From Diplonema japonicum (taxonomy: Eukaryota; Euglenozoa; Diplonemea; Diplonemida; Diplonemidae), in the NCBI GenBank assembly GCA_964019335.1, contig OZ025650.1, positions 509,001-573,000 of the forward strand: DNA of 64,000 nucleotides, written 5' to 3'. Within the stretch, counting starts at the first letter, position 1. Each line of letters begins with the position of its first letter. Made by a program: the position numbers and the translations under genes. Below the pieces are notes generated by a model that saw only the letters and a program-made list of their open reading frames with translations, searched no databases and was not told the origin of the DNA. This document shows, one piece after another, positions 1 through 10,567 of the stretch.

Positions 1-855
1 GGAAGAAATGTCGGACGGACAAAACCTCCAGGCGTTACATAACTCGGGCATTTGTCAGTAGGGTAGGTTTTCCCAAGAGACACTGAAATATTATTGAGTA
101 GTTCGACAGCCCAAGGCATATTTGTCAGTCAGGGATTTCTTCACTTTACAGTATTTAATTCAACTCTCCCCCCCCCCCCCCCCCCCCCGTTGTGCTGGAA
201 GTCACATGTCCTTGCACAGAAGGAAAACCCAAAGTGAATGAAGCGATCAAATACCATAATGTACAAAAAAAATAAAGGGGGAGGGGAATCTAACAATAGG
301 GGTTGAGAAAGCATAAGGAACTCAAAACTCCCCTCCCCTCAGCAGTTCCTCTTTACATGACAGACACGCGCCTTGGGGAGAAGTTATCTTTTGGATATTG
401 GATTTCTTTTTTTTTTTTTTTGTTTTAAAGCAGTAATGATAACAAATACCCTCTTCCCCCCCGGGCCAGAAATTAAGAAAGTGGGAAGGGGCGTAGGGGC
501 GGGATGTTCTTTCCCTTCTTTGCTTTTTTCTTTTTTCTTTTGACAACAGGAGAGGAGAGGTAAGAGGAAGGGAAAGGAGAAGAAGGGGGGAAAAGAAGTC
601 AGACAACAAAATCCATTTGGTACCATGTTATGAAGAAGGCCACATTGTCTGTGAGCAAGTATAATAGAACGAAAAAAAAAACCAGCCAAAGAAGAAAAAG
701 TTGGTTTTACTTTTTATTTCATCTCTTTTTTTTTTGTTTCCCTCTTCCCCTTTCTCATTGTGATGTACTTTACACATACCATAAAAAATAAGAACAAAGA
801 AAAATAAGAAAACTATTTAAAATAAGTTGAAGAGAAGACCCCACCCTCATCACCC
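1..855. other. Non-genic low-complexity stretch
   Basis: No convincing gene. It holds a run of 21 C at 168-188, several T runs on the plus strand and A/G-rich tracts. Reading frames here contain homopolymer translations and lack ATG starts. It is downstream of the minus-strand gene at 856-1362, so it probably holds that gene's 3' UTR. At the extreme left edge a minus-strand ATG at about 85 is open to the window end behind a pyrimidine/AG stretch. It could be the start of the next gene but is too short to support. Confidence 0.6.
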
Positions 856-1362
856 TCACCTCTTGGCCTTCTCCTCTTTGGAGACGTTTGAGTAGTGCCT
901 GCTGTATATCCGTATAAACTGCAACTGTTCCTCTTGTGATGGTGCAGAGGCAGGAGGCGACGGTGGGGTGCGTTTCACCATTTGTCTTGGGAGCTGCTTA
1001 ATGGGGTCGGCCCGTTGCTTTAAAATATTCGCAGTTGACTTTGGAGGAGGTATAGTAGCCAAAGGTATAGGGGTAGGGGTAGGGGCAAGTGGCGGGGTGG
1101 CTGGAGCCGTGGCCGGTGTTTCTTGCTTCCTGTTTTGAATGCCTCGCCTCCGCTTTCCCAACCACTGCAAAAACCCAAGCTTCAGAGATGGCATCACTCT
1201 TTCCCAACACAACACCAAAACCAGCACCATCATCATGGCAGTGGCTTGCATCCGCCGTTCACCCTCCTTCCATCCCAACAGCTGCTTTGCAAACTGCCAC
1301 ACACTCACTACCCTTGCTTCTCGATTACCCGGCGGCCCTGCAGGCCCCCACACCGATCCCAT
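856..1362 (-). CDS. Hypothetical Pro-rich small protein
   Basis: Not recognised. The frame encodes 168 residues from the ATG at 1362. An upstream in-frame GTG at 1413 is unlikely in a eukaryote, and the ATG lies 7 bases behind a pyrimidine-rich stretch ending in TTAG, a good trans-splice acceptor. The N-terminal half has a short hydrophobic stretch (around residues 42-50) in a basic context. The middle is a Pro/Thr/Ala-rich segment and the C-terminus is Lys/Glu-rich. No catalytic motif is visible. It could be a membrane-associated or intrinsically disordered protein; a spurious open frame is possible. Confidence 0.45.
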   Translation of the reverse strand: MGSVWGPAGPPGNREARVVSVWQFAKQLLGWKEGERRMQATAMMMVLVLVLCWERVMPSLKLGFLQWLGKRRRGIQNRKQETPATAPATPPLAPTPTPIPLATIPPPKSTANILKQRADPIKQLPRQMVKRTPPSPPASAPSQEEQLQFIRIYSRHYSNVSKEEKAKR

Positions 1363-1456
1363 TGGAATCCTAATTAGGTTAAAAAGGGCCTGTTTTAACG
1401 TTGAAACCAACACTCAGTAATAAAAGAGGGGGAAATGGTATAAACTGTTTTCTTTC

Positions 1457-1482
1457 TTTTTTTTTTTTTTTTTTTTTTTTTT
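1457..1482. repeat. 26-nt T run (A run on coding strand)
   Basis: An uninterrupted T run on the plus strand lies 30 bp beyond the stop codon of the CAMK-LRR kinase, so the transcript would read A26 in its 3' region. A similar run of 26 T occurs at 19542-19567, also in an intergenic region. No coding meaning is seen. Confidence 0.8.
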
Positions 1483-1513
1483 GTACAGGGCTGGACTTGT
1501 TGAAGGAGAGCGT

Positions 1514-3098
1514 CTACCTTTTCCTACTTTGCAGTGGTGGGAGAGTGGATGCCTTGGTCGACGTCTTTGGTGCAGGCTTTCGCCTGGCTGGGGAAATGCC
1601 CGAGGACTTCCTCCTTGATGGGGGCACGGGGTCCTTTGCGGCTGTTTCTCGGTACGCTTTGTTCCGTGTTGCCTGCGCATATATTTTCTTCTGCAGCGGC
1701 TCACTGACGTGTGTGTCGGAAAGGTTCACGGTGGTGATCTTTCTCCGTGCCTGCATCATGGCAAGGAGCGCCCGCCCAGCAGGGCTCGTGAGTGGGTTGT
1801 TACCAAAATCGATACTGTGGATCTGCGAACAGGACACAGGGTCCTGCAACACTTTGCACAACTTGACGCACTGCTCAGTCTCGATGAGTGAGTTTTGCAA
1901 CTTCAGTACGTGCAACGTTGGGTGCTTGTTGATGACACTGATAAGGGCATCGAAGCCTTTGGGACCCAGGTACGTGTTGGACAGGTCAAGCTCATGCAGC
2001 GGCTCTGTTGCCGATTCGAACTGGTCGAGCAGGCTGCTGTTCTGTGGTGTGTTGCTCTTTTTTTCTCTTTTTCTTTGTGCATACCTTTTTCGCACCTCTC
2101 TTTTCACACGCATCGTTATACAGCATCTTGAAGGCTGCCTCCACACCGTATACTGCGCCCTTGATTTTCGATCGCCCGTTGAACGTCTTCATCTCCTCGA
2201 TCGACGAGGCGAGATGGTCATCCCGCACACCCTGCGCTTCAAACCACGGGTGCTCGAGTGCCTGCTGTGCTGTGTACCTTTGGTTCACATCCACCACCAA
2301 GAGCTTCGAGACGAAGTCCCGAGCTTCCGGCGAAATCTTGTCCCACGCTGTCCCTTTGTCGAAAGCGAACTTCCCTTTTACTATCAGTTTGAAGAGCTTC
2401 GATTTGGCATCTGTCGCGTCTCTTGGCACCCTGAAAGGAGGGTATCCACACAACAGCACGTAGCAAATCACACCAGTGCTCCACATGTCACACGGTGGCG
2501 GCACGTAGTGCGGCTTCGTCTTGAACACACCTGCCTGGAGCAGCTCTGGGGCGATGTAGTACGGCGTACCGCACGCCTGCAGCATGGGATTTGCACCCTT
2601 GAACTGCGTCGCGAACCCAAAATCAGCTAACTTAATGGTTGTGACTTCTTTGTTTTTGCTGACTATGTCTTCAGTAGACTCCTTTAGAAGAAGGTTGTCA
2701 GGCTTCAAGTCTCTGTGCACCACACCTGTTGAGTGCATATACGCAAGTACTTTCAGGAAGTTTCTCATCAACTCACAAGCTGTCTTCTCGCTGTAGTGTT
2801 GCAGTTGTGTGATCCGTTTGAAGAGCTCGCCACCGTTGATGATCTCCATCACCAGGCAGATCACTTCGTCGTCCTCGATAACCTCCTTCAGCTTTACGAT
2901 GTTTGGGTGGTCCAGCTCCTTCAAAATACCCGCCTCACCTTTAACCTGTTTCATCCCTTTCGGTCCTAGCCTCTCCTTGCTCATCAGTTTCGCTGCGTAT
3001 TCTTCCTTTGTGCCTATCTCCACCACCTTATACACAGTAGCGTAGGCCCCCTTTCCTAGCTGCTCGTAAACATCGTACCGCGAACGCAGCACATCCAT
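1514..3098 (-). CDS. CAMK-type Ser/Thr kinase with C-terminal leucine-rich repeats
   Basis: Predicted 513-residue cytosolic protein kinase. Residues 8-300 are a CAMK-like catalytic domain: glycine loop GKGAYATVY, ATP lysine K37, catalytic HRDLKPDN (Asp130), DFG (Asp159), APE-like APEL. A 43-nt intron (2042-2084; starts GTATGC, ends in AACACACCACAG) interrupts the gene in phase 0 after the kinase domain. The second exon (1514-2041) encodes leucine-rich repeats of ribonuclease-inhibitor type (LHELDLSNTYLG, LHVLKLQNSLI, HSIDFGNNPL, ITTVNLSDTHV) and a basic Ser/Pro tail. The start is the ATG at 3098, ten bases after a pyrimidine tract ending CTGCAG. An upstream in-frame ATG is absent from the likely mature leader. 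The kinase-LRR order in a cytosolic CAMK is unusual. Kinase call secure; substrate unknown. Confidence 0.9.
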
Positions 3099-3330
3099 CG
3101 TGTGTAGTCTGCAGTGCGTGAGAAGGGGAACATGTAAAAGAAAGAGAAATAGCTTGACGTGGCGAATGACGCGATGCAAGCAAAACAAAAGGAAATCACG
3201 TGGGCTCGTGTAGGGGAAGTGGAGGACATCGCATTATTACAAACAATGCAACAGCACACTACCAGACACGGGTTCTAATAGGTGCGACCATTGGGAAACA
3301 TTCACACTGGTACTACAGGAGTATTTACAC

Positions 3331-4762
3331 CTAAAACTGCTGTCCAGAAACCAGCCTAGTAATGAAGGCGAGGGCCTGCGTGTTGTGTTTGCGTTGTTAT
3401 GTATGACGATACCTTGATGGGGGCGGTCTCAGGGACTTCGTGGCGTCCACCTCTGATCGTGACAAAGGTGAAGTTGTTGTTGGCGTAACGGGTGGCGTAC
3501 CCACCGACCTGGTTCGAGCCGTCGTCGTCGGACTTGTAGGACCACACGTGCCACGGGTCGGCAACAGGGTACCCCATGCTCTCAGTCCAGGCCTCGTTGT
3601 CGGTGTAGGGGACACACGCGTCCCAGTCACCGTTGTAGATGACAACCCTCATCTTCTGAACAAGAAGAGGGTAAGTGTCGCGGGGAAGGTTGGGGCGGTT
3701 GGAGTTGTAGCTCCAGCCCTTAGCCGTTGCGCAGGTGGCCCACTTGAAGTCGATAGGCTTCACGTGCGTGGCGGCAGGGATGGAGGCCTGGTTGAAGTAG
3801 GCAGACGCCTTCCTGGAGTCAATGCATGCGTCGGGGCCACCGAGCTTTCCGTAGAACTCAGACTTACCAATAGGTGCCTTGTACATGCCTCTGTTGTGCT
3901 CGTCGAGCTCGGCATCGCCGTTGATGCACTCGCCGTACACGTTGTACAAGTCGATGTTGCCGATCATGGTGTGCATCTCTGCCATCAGTTCCCTGCAGTT
4001 GGCGGTCACAGGTTTCGAGAAGTCACAGGCGGCGTGGATCTGCTTCTTCAAAGAGTTAGGCATGAAGGCCATCTGGGTGAGGTACTCAGTGTCGTAGATG
4101 TCACGCTGACCGCCGCACACACCGAGCTCGCTACCAGTGCACCCGTTGCCGACACCGATACCATTGAGCTTAGCGCCCTTGTAGGTGCCGTTGCTTGCGG
4201 CCCAGGTAATAGCCTCCGCGAGGGTGGGCACGTACACTCCACCGTAGGACTCACCGGTGATGAAGAAGGGGTGGCTCACAAGCTCAGGGTACAGCTCAAA
4301 GAATTTCTCGACAGCGTGGAGGTTGTCCTGCGAACAGATGTCGTCGTTCTGCTTGTAGTCTACCGCGGGGTCGTCCGAGTAGCTGAACCCCACACCGACG
4401 GGGGCTTCGATGTAGATCATGTTGGCCACCTTGGCCCACGAGTTTGGGTTGGGCACAAGCTTGGTGGGGTCAGACGGGTTGCCCCTGAAAGGCCCGTGCT
4501 CGTAGTACCACCCATCCAAGGAGGAGCACCCCGGACCACCATTCATCCACAGCACGGTGGGAGTGTTCTTGGCAGCGGGGTCCCTGCCGGTACTCTCAAC
4601 GTACCAGTAGTGGATGTGCTTCCTGTTGTTGGGTCCGAAAGACAGGTATCCGGAGTACTGCTTCGAGGGAAGTGCACCAGTCCACCCAGGGAGGTTGGTG
4701 ATCTCATCCGCGGGCACGGCACTCAAGGAGGCCGCAACCAAGCCAGTGATTAACATAGACAT
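3331..4762 (-). CDS. Serine carboxypeptidase (S10 family)
   Basis: Predicted secreted or lysosomal serine carboxypeptidase of 464 residues that removes C-terminal residues from peptides. A signal peptide follows the ATG at 4762. Family motifs are all present: substrate site NGGPGCSS, nucleophile in GESYGG, Asp in GDWDACVP and His in GGRHEVPETAP. A 37-nt phase-0 intron (3376-3412, starting GTATCG) lies just before the stop. Removing it gives the family-typical end ALAFITRLVSGQQF, whereas reading through gives an unrelated tail. Codon use is strongly C-ending, leaving a long spurious frame on the other strand. The acceptor for the leader is TTGCATCGCAG, 4 bases before the ATG. Confidence 0.93.
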
Positions 4763-4854
4763 TTTCCTGCGATGCAATGAAATGACGGGATAGAGGCTAC
4801 ACAATTAACATTAACAATCTAAATAGTACTTCTAACGGTCTATGTAAGTTGGGT

Positions 4855-6709
4855 CTATTCGAGCGAACGCTTTGCGACACCCACCTTCGTGGAATTTACT
4901 CTTTTCGCAAAGCGGAGCGACTTGATGGTTTCTTCGACATGCTCTTTGAAGGGGCTGTATGGGGTGTGCTTGGTTTGTAAGTAAATACCTGGTGTTCACA
5001 AGCATGAGACACTTACTAGACCCGCCAAGGGAGTTCTTGAGGAGCCTAGTGAGGATGCAGTTTCTGAAGGGAACATGACCGCCTGTTCCTAGTGAGTGAA
5101 TGACGTCGCCAAGGTGTGTCAACGATATGTTGATGGCAACGGCCTCCTTGAAGCGCTGTCCTTGTACTTCGCTCTGTGTCACCTTCTCAGAGCCAGCGAG
5201 GTCGATCAAGTTGAGGACGCCATTGAGTGTGACACCGGTGACAGGGTCCGAAGTTTTGATCTTCAACATGAACACCGAGTGTGACCTGCTGCTCTGGTCA
5301 TTCATCTTCGTCGATGCACACGCCCTGTTCGACTGCGCAGTGCTCAGCAGCTCCCCCACCGTCGCCTGGTTGTCGACTTGGAACTCGCTAAGTCCTTCAA
5401 CCTGCACCTCAGTGTCACTCCCACACAGCTTCAGAGGCTCATTCGTCTTCTTCCCCAACAAGTCTCTGATCTGGTCGTTGTAAATCTCTAAGAACGAGCA
5501 ACTCAGTGAGCACGTGAAGCCCCTTTCATGTGTCAGCTTGGTGACCTTCTGGAAGATCATGTTAACAGCACGCGGTATGACCCCCTTGTTGTCTGCAGGG
5601 CCCTCCATTGTGTACGTCTTCCCGCTGCCCGTCTGGCCGTAAGCAAAGATACACACCTTGAACCCGTCAAGGCAGGACTGCACGAGCGGCTCCACCTGGT
5701 TGAATACCCCCTCTTGCGTCACAGAAGGATGGAACACATGGTCGTACCTGAAAGTGTAGTCCTCTGCCTTTGTGTTCCCAGTTGCGAGACCCGCCCTTTC
5801 CTTGCCCTTCATAGACAGCACTCGGTTGTTCTCAATGTCGAACTCAACAACATCCCTGTCGCTATTCAGCGGTGCTCTTATCCTGCAGAATACACGAATG
5901 TTGCCCTTTAGTTCCTCGATCTTGTTGTGGAGCTTCCTTCTCCCATCCTCGTGCAGGTTCAGGGCACGCTTCCCTTCCTCGATTTCCGTCTTTGCGTTCT
6001 CGTTTTTCGCGTCGAGATCATCAGCCATTTTGAGGAAGTGCTGGATCTGTCCCTCCACTTGCTGGATCTCTGTGGCGATCACCCTGTTCTTGGTCATGGC
6101 TTGGGTGTGCTTCTCTTTTGCTTCAAGCGTCATCACTTGACACTCGTCTTTCTCTTTCATGTACTTCTCGTGAGTTTCCTGCTCGGCTACTGCTAGCTTG
6201 TCAAAGTCATGTGTTGTGTTTACCATGTGTTCCACTTGTGCATTTGCCGTCAAGAGCAGATACTCTCTCCCACAAAGCTTTTCGATGGCTTCTCTGTTAA
6301 TGGTCTCTTGTTCGGAGCAGAGCTGGGAAATCACGCCTTCTACCAACTGCAACTGCTTGAGTTTCTCACCTTCCACCTCTTCTGCTTCCCTCCGTCGTTT
6401 CTCATCTCTGATAACGATTTCCTTGGCAGCCGTGGCTGAACCAGTCATCTCAGTTTGCATGTACTCTTTTTCTACCGACTTCAAATCTTCCTTCATGCTC
6501 TGTGTTTCAGTTTTTCTCTTCTCGCAGGCAGCCTCGTAACTCCTGATAGGCACGCTTCTGTACCTAATTTTCGGGTCCTGCTCGGTGCTAGGTGCTGGTG
6601 TGCTGGTGAGCTGAGCCTCCTCGGCACTCCTCTTGACACCCGCTATCCTGGTTGTGGAGAGGGGGGGCTTCCTGGGCGTAGGGCGCGTCCTTGTCGACAT
6701 GCTAGGCAT
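4855..6709 (-). CDS. Kinesin-14, C-terminal motor (KIFC type)
   Basis: Minus-end-directed microtubule motor, 606 residues. Residues 1-65 are a basic Pro/Thr-rich head likely to bind microtubules. Residues 65-280 form a coiled coil. The neck ELKGNIRVFCRIR leads into the motor, which is the kinesin-14 arrangement. The motor has P-loop GQTGSGKT, switch I NDQSSRSH, switch II DLAGSE, and the end of helix alpha6 in the second exon. A 34-nt intron (4955-4988, GTATTT...ATACAG, phase 2) lies 100 nt before the stop. Splicing restores LMLVNTSPFKEHVEETIKSL then RFAKRVNSTKVG, matching the family, while readthrough does not. Start is the ATG at 6709; a second Met follows at codon 4. Likely role in spindle or cytoplasmic transport. 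Confidence 0.95.
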
Positions 6710-6789
6710 TTTTATCCTGTTGGAGTTAATACTTGTGTACAAGGCTAATTTGATTAAAAGAAAATGATCATGAGGCTAAGACCTAGCTT

Positions 6790-7112
6790 CTACTTGTCCT
6801 GGAGCTCACGGAGACGGCGGATGGTGGACTTAACAGTCGAGCTGTTCACGGTGTGCAGCGACCAAGCACCACCAGCGAAGGTGATCTTGCAGGGCCCATT
6901 GCAGTGCCAGATACCAACGGCCTTCCTCTTGATGGAGAACTTACCACACTGGGCGCAGAAATGCTTGGAGTGCTGCGAGATCTCAATCTTCTTCACACGC
7001 TTCCTCAGGTTAGCACCGTACCTGTGGTGTGTTATTTCTCTCTTATTTCTTTGATTGCATACCTGGTACCGAACTTACCGGTGATTCCGACCTTAACAGT
7101 GCGCTTACCCAT
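6790..7112 (-). CDS. RPL37A: 60S ribosomal protein eL43 (L37a)
   Basis: Zinc-binding large-subunit ribosomal protein, 93 residues, of normal length. Exon 1 (7063-7112) encodes [16 protein letters not shown]; a 41-nt phase-2 intron (7022-7062, GTATGC...AACACACCACAG) separates it from the rest, which carries [13 protein letters not shown] and AVGIWHC. The zinc finger has a first pair CAQC and a second pair C-N-G-P-C, one residue wider than the usual C-x2-C. The frame around it is intact, so this is a real insertion rather than a frameshift. Leader acceptor ACATTACAG lies 23 bases before the ATG. Early-placed intron and strong codon bias fit a highly expressed gene. Confidence 0.96.
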
Positions 7113-7242
7113 TTTTGTAGTGTGTTTTTGCTTTCAATCTGTAATGTTGATGTGATCAGAAGAACAAGAGCGAAAAAGATAAAAAAAATAATAATAACTC
7201 TTTACTCTCCTTTAATTAAGTAACGTGTAACAAGTAATGCGA

Positions 7243-7721
7243 TCACTGGTTGACAGAGCCAAACTTCCCGAGTTCCGTGTGGTCGTTGGTGATGATCGTT
7301 TCGCAGAGGCGTGTGGTTTCTTCCTTGCTGCAGCCGATGCTGCGGAGGTTCTTGTACTGTTGAAGCTGTGAAGAATTTATAGCTGCGCAGGACCACATAC
7401 CGTACAGAACATCTTCTCGTTGCAGTTGTTCAGTGTTTTGCACTTCTTCATGCTCGCCACGGCACGCGGCGTGATGCTCTTGCAGAGGTGTTCGCGGTCA
7501 TGGTCCGGTAGTTCATCCGGGCCGTTCTCATTGAGCCATACCAGAGTCGCCATTGCCTCTGCCGACAACCCTGACTCCTTCACAATGCATAAGTTAGCGG
7601 CCTGCTCAGCACCCTTATTCGGGCACACCTCAGGATCGAACTCTAAGAACTCATCGTCGTCTTTCAGCTCAAACGCCGCAAACGAGACTGCAAAAAGCAC
7701 TGCTGCCACAAACATGCCCAT
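7243..7721 (-). CDS. Small secreted protein, function unknown
   Basis: Not recognised. The predicted 147-residue product starts at the ATG at 7721 with a clear signal peptide (MGMFVAAVLFAVSFAAFEL), then an acidic stretch and a helical domain with about seven cysteines (VCPN, NLCIV, HLCKS, KCKT, NCNE, MFC, IGC, RLC). The spacing is only loosely saposin-like. A 35-nt phase-0 intron (7366-7400, GTATGT...TTCACAG) follows MFCT, and exon 2 continues with LQQYKNLRSIGCSKEE. A second acceptor nine bases further is possible and would drop LQQ. Likely exported or lumenal, disulphide-stabilised. Confidence 0.65.
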
Positions 7722-7785
7722 CTTTGTTGTAACCTTATGATGCAGTAAGGAGGCGGGGCGTGTCGTTGTCTTAATGTCTATATCA

Positions 7786-8832
7786 CTAATCACTTTTCAC
7801 TTTCCTGCTGCGGAACATGACGACGCAACTCAGCAACATAATCACAACCAGCAAAATGGGTAGTGCTATCAACCCCACCAAGATAGTCTTTGTCGTGAAC
7901 GAGGTGCACTGCTGCAGGGAGATAGCTTGCGTTTCAGGAGACCAGGACAACATGCCAGTGTTGCCGCTGTGATCACCTTGGATGGCTTGGAGGGTCCACT
8001 CAGGTGTACGAGGGGCCGTCGGGTGTTGGTAAGTGCAGCCCTCATGGTCGTGGCCCGATAGGACCGCAATGGGTTTGACATTCTCAAGGATCCACTTCGT
8101 CGTGTTCTGGGAGAGTGTTGTTTGAGTGTGCACAAGACTAGAAGTGCGGTCGGTGTAGCGTATCTCAGGCTTGTCCCCAGGGCAGGAGCCCGCAGGCTTC
8201 CATAAAGGAATGTGGGTAAATAACACTATAGGGATATCATTCTTGATAAAGGAATTCAGGAACTTCCAGCTCTCCGTCCTACGAGAGCCATCGAGCTCCA
8301 TCCCATCGCAGCCAACGAGCCAGACCCCGTTCAGCTTCTTGACCCAGTGTCGCTTGTTGAACGTCTTCTCGAACCTGTCGACTGTTTCTTTGTCCATTTC
8401 GCTCCCGTAGCCCACGTCATGATTACCTGCCAATGACACCATGCGCTCTGTTGCGATGCTGAACGAGTCTTCGAAGCGTGCGTGGATGTCGTAGAACTCA
8501 GCGTCGCCGTAGTACTGGAAGGACATGAGGTCACCCAACATGATGGTGAGGTCGAAGGGCCCGTGTATCGCCCACATCACCGTCGTCACGAACTCGTAGT
8601 ACATGTCATTCATTTTGTTGTTCAAGTAATGGTGCACACTGTTCCGACGTGAGCCCACAATCTGCGGATCTGCCACCACCCATATGTAGTAGTCATCGTT
8701 CGTCGGCTCAAACGACTTGCTGCCCTCACTCACCTTGCAGCTGTGCAGTGGGAACAGCGGCACTGCCAAAGCTAAAAACAGCATCAACACCATAATGCAC
8801 CCCGACACCACATTCACGACTGCCTTCAACAT
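7786..8832 (-). CDS. PGAP5/Ted1/Cdc1-like metallophosphoesterase
   Basis: Predicted ER-membrane phosphoesterase of 348 residues, related to MPPE1 (PGAP5), which trims ethanolamine phosphate from GPI anchors. There is one membrane span near each end (about residues 8-27 and 318-342). Metal-binding motifs are in order: DPQ, GDLMS, AGNHDVGYGSEMD, LFTHIPLW, SGHDHEG. The block GNHDVG followed by VDRFEKTFN is characteristic of the PGAP5 branch. The start is an ATG at 8832, eight bases after CCTCATAG. Substrate is inferred from family; other Cdc1-type phosphoesterases act on different lipids. Confidence 0.85.
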   Translation of the reverse strand: MLKAVVNVVSGCIMVLMLFLALAVPLFPLHSCKVSEGSKSFEPTNDDYYIWVVADPQIVGSRRNSVHHYLNNKMNDMYYEFVTTVMWAIHGPFDLTIMLGDLMSFQYYGDAEFYDIHARFEDSFSIATERMVSLAGNHDVGYGSEMDKETVDRFEKTFNKRHWVKKLNGVWLVGCDGMELDGSRRTESWKFLNSFIKNDIPIVLFTHIPLWKPAGSCPGDKPEIRYTDRTSSLVHTQTTLSQNTTKWILENVKPIAVLSGHDHEGCTYQHPTAPRTPEWTLQAIQGDHSGNTGMLSWSPETQAISLQQCTSFTTKTILVGLIALPILLVVIMLLSCVVMFRSRKVKSD

Positions 8833-9277
8833 CTTCCTTCCTATGAGGCGATGAGTATTAAGTGTGGGAGTGCAGAATTAACACTAGACTTGTGTTTTTT
8901 TTTAAATTTGTGTAAATTTCACTGCTTTGTTCCGCTCTCATTTAGACCACACAGAATTCACTGCTGTTTGATGCCTGTTGGGTGTTGTTTATTTATTAAT
9001 TTCATACGTGAAGCCATCCATGTGGCAGGACCCGTTCCGGTACCCCTGCGCGACAGAGTTCAGCAAACCTGTGCTGCCATCTGTGGTAGTGATTACACGG
9101 CCTTGTCAGGCCTTGTCGGCATACCTAAGTATGACTTCTGAGAACACGTTTTTTTATCATCGCTTCTCTTGAATACTGTCTGCGGCAAGACCATTTTCCT
9201 GACCTATCGGATCTGAGACGACGCTCGCTATGAACGGATACTAGTAGGCCCCGGAAGGGGTGGGTTTACTTTATTCG
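8833..9277. other. Intergenic stretch without a supported gene
   Basis: Between the PGAP5-like start and the metacaspase stop. It holds no ATG-initiated coding frame of note on the minus strand and no C/D box motif. The part nearest the upstream boundary is probably metacaspase 3' UTR. The plus-strand frames here are not supported by any family. Confidence 0.6.
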
Positions 9278-10505
9278 TCATAGCTGAAAGAGTACATCCA
9301 TTCTGAAGGGTTTGGAACCGCTGAGCTGTGGGACTTGGCTGAACTCAAGCTGGTCGAGTACTTCACGGATGCCATAGAGCTGTGTGCGTGTTTGTGTTAA
9401 CTGGTCAGCATACCAACTCGTTGTATTTGACGACCTTCTTTCTCTCTTCGATCGACTTCACAAGGACAGTGAGGGCGGTAGTGAGGGCACCTCCTGCCCT
9501 CCCGACTATGGCTTGTGCGGGTTGTGCCGAGCTGTGGTACTCAACAGTGTTTGCAGAGCGTTGCTTGGTTTTGTTAGGTGTGATCCATGTTGTGAGCCAG
9601 TCGTTCCCGTCGTCAAGAGACGAGACGAGGTCATTGTCTCTGGAAGAGCAAGGCGGGCGGAACTGCGGGTCCAGCGGCGCAAGGTCGTCGTCATCGTGTG
9701 TCACAAGCGGCGGTTCCTCGAAAACAGAAGTGATTTCCCTCACGTCGGTGGTGTCAGCACTTGTTTCTTCATCGGCACAACCGCTTAACAGCAGAACGTC
9801 AGCGTCGCAAAGCCTGTCTGAGAAATCTTCCATTCCCAACGCCTGCAGGGTGTCTTCGTACATCTCTTCGGCCCCCTGCTCGCTTGGTTTCTTCCGATGC
9901 AGTTTTTCCCAGTTCTTCTTTGTTGGGCACAGCCCATATGGCAGGTCCAGTCCTGTTCCCGAATGGCAGCAATCCATCACGGCAGTCAGCCTGCAGCCAG
10001 CAGGCAGCGGTCGTACAAGGATTTCCCACATGATGTCATCAATAATCTGACCCTGCTTTTTGTAGTCGCAGGGCAGGATGGTCTCGTCTAGTCCGTCCAC
10101 CTCGTCACCTGATGTGTCTTTCACTTGACTCCCGTGTCCAGCAAAGAAGAAGAATAAGCTGTCGCCGGGTTGTGCGCCATAAGCAAGCCATTTCATGCCA
10201 ATTAATATGTTGGCTCTGTTCGCGTGATGCAGTGTCCCAATGTGCTTCTGCTCATCCGTCAGTACTCTGATGTTCTCTTCTTCAAATTTTCGCTCTTTGA
10301 GGAAGTTCAGCATACGCTGCGCATCATTAACACACCCATCGAGCTCGACGCCCCCCTGACCCGCGTAGTTGATTCCGATGAGCAGTGCGCGTCGTCGGGC
10401 ATCACTAGGGATAGGGACAAGGTTCGTAGGTTTCACCATACGGACCTCGCTCCCGTCGGGCAGCCTGCGCCGCGGCGGGTCGCACAATGCAAAAATATTT
10501 CCCAT
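9278..10505 (-). CDS. Type I metacaspase, probably N-myristoylated
   Basis: Arg/Lys-specific, calcium-dependent cysteine peptidase of clan CD, 397 residues. The caspase fold begins with RRALLIGINY. The catalytic dyad is visible as His124 in FAGHGSQ and Cys180 in MDCCHSG, with the acidic DEVDGLDE loop between. The N-terminus MGNIFALC gives Gly2 for myristoylation and Cys8 for palmitoylation, so membrane attachment is likely. A 34-nt phase-0 intron (9380-9413, GTATGC...ACACAG) precedes the final exon, which supplies LYGIREVLDQLEF then QVPQLSGSKPF, the expected metacaspase end. The start is the ATG at 10505, 15 bases behind CGCACAG; an earlier in-frame stretch lacks ATG. The next gene ends only 62 bp upstream. 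Confidence 0.93.
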
Positions 10506-10567
10506 ATTAGGGAGTGTACCTGTGCGTGCGTGCAATGTGATACGGATATATTTCAGAATAACAAAGT

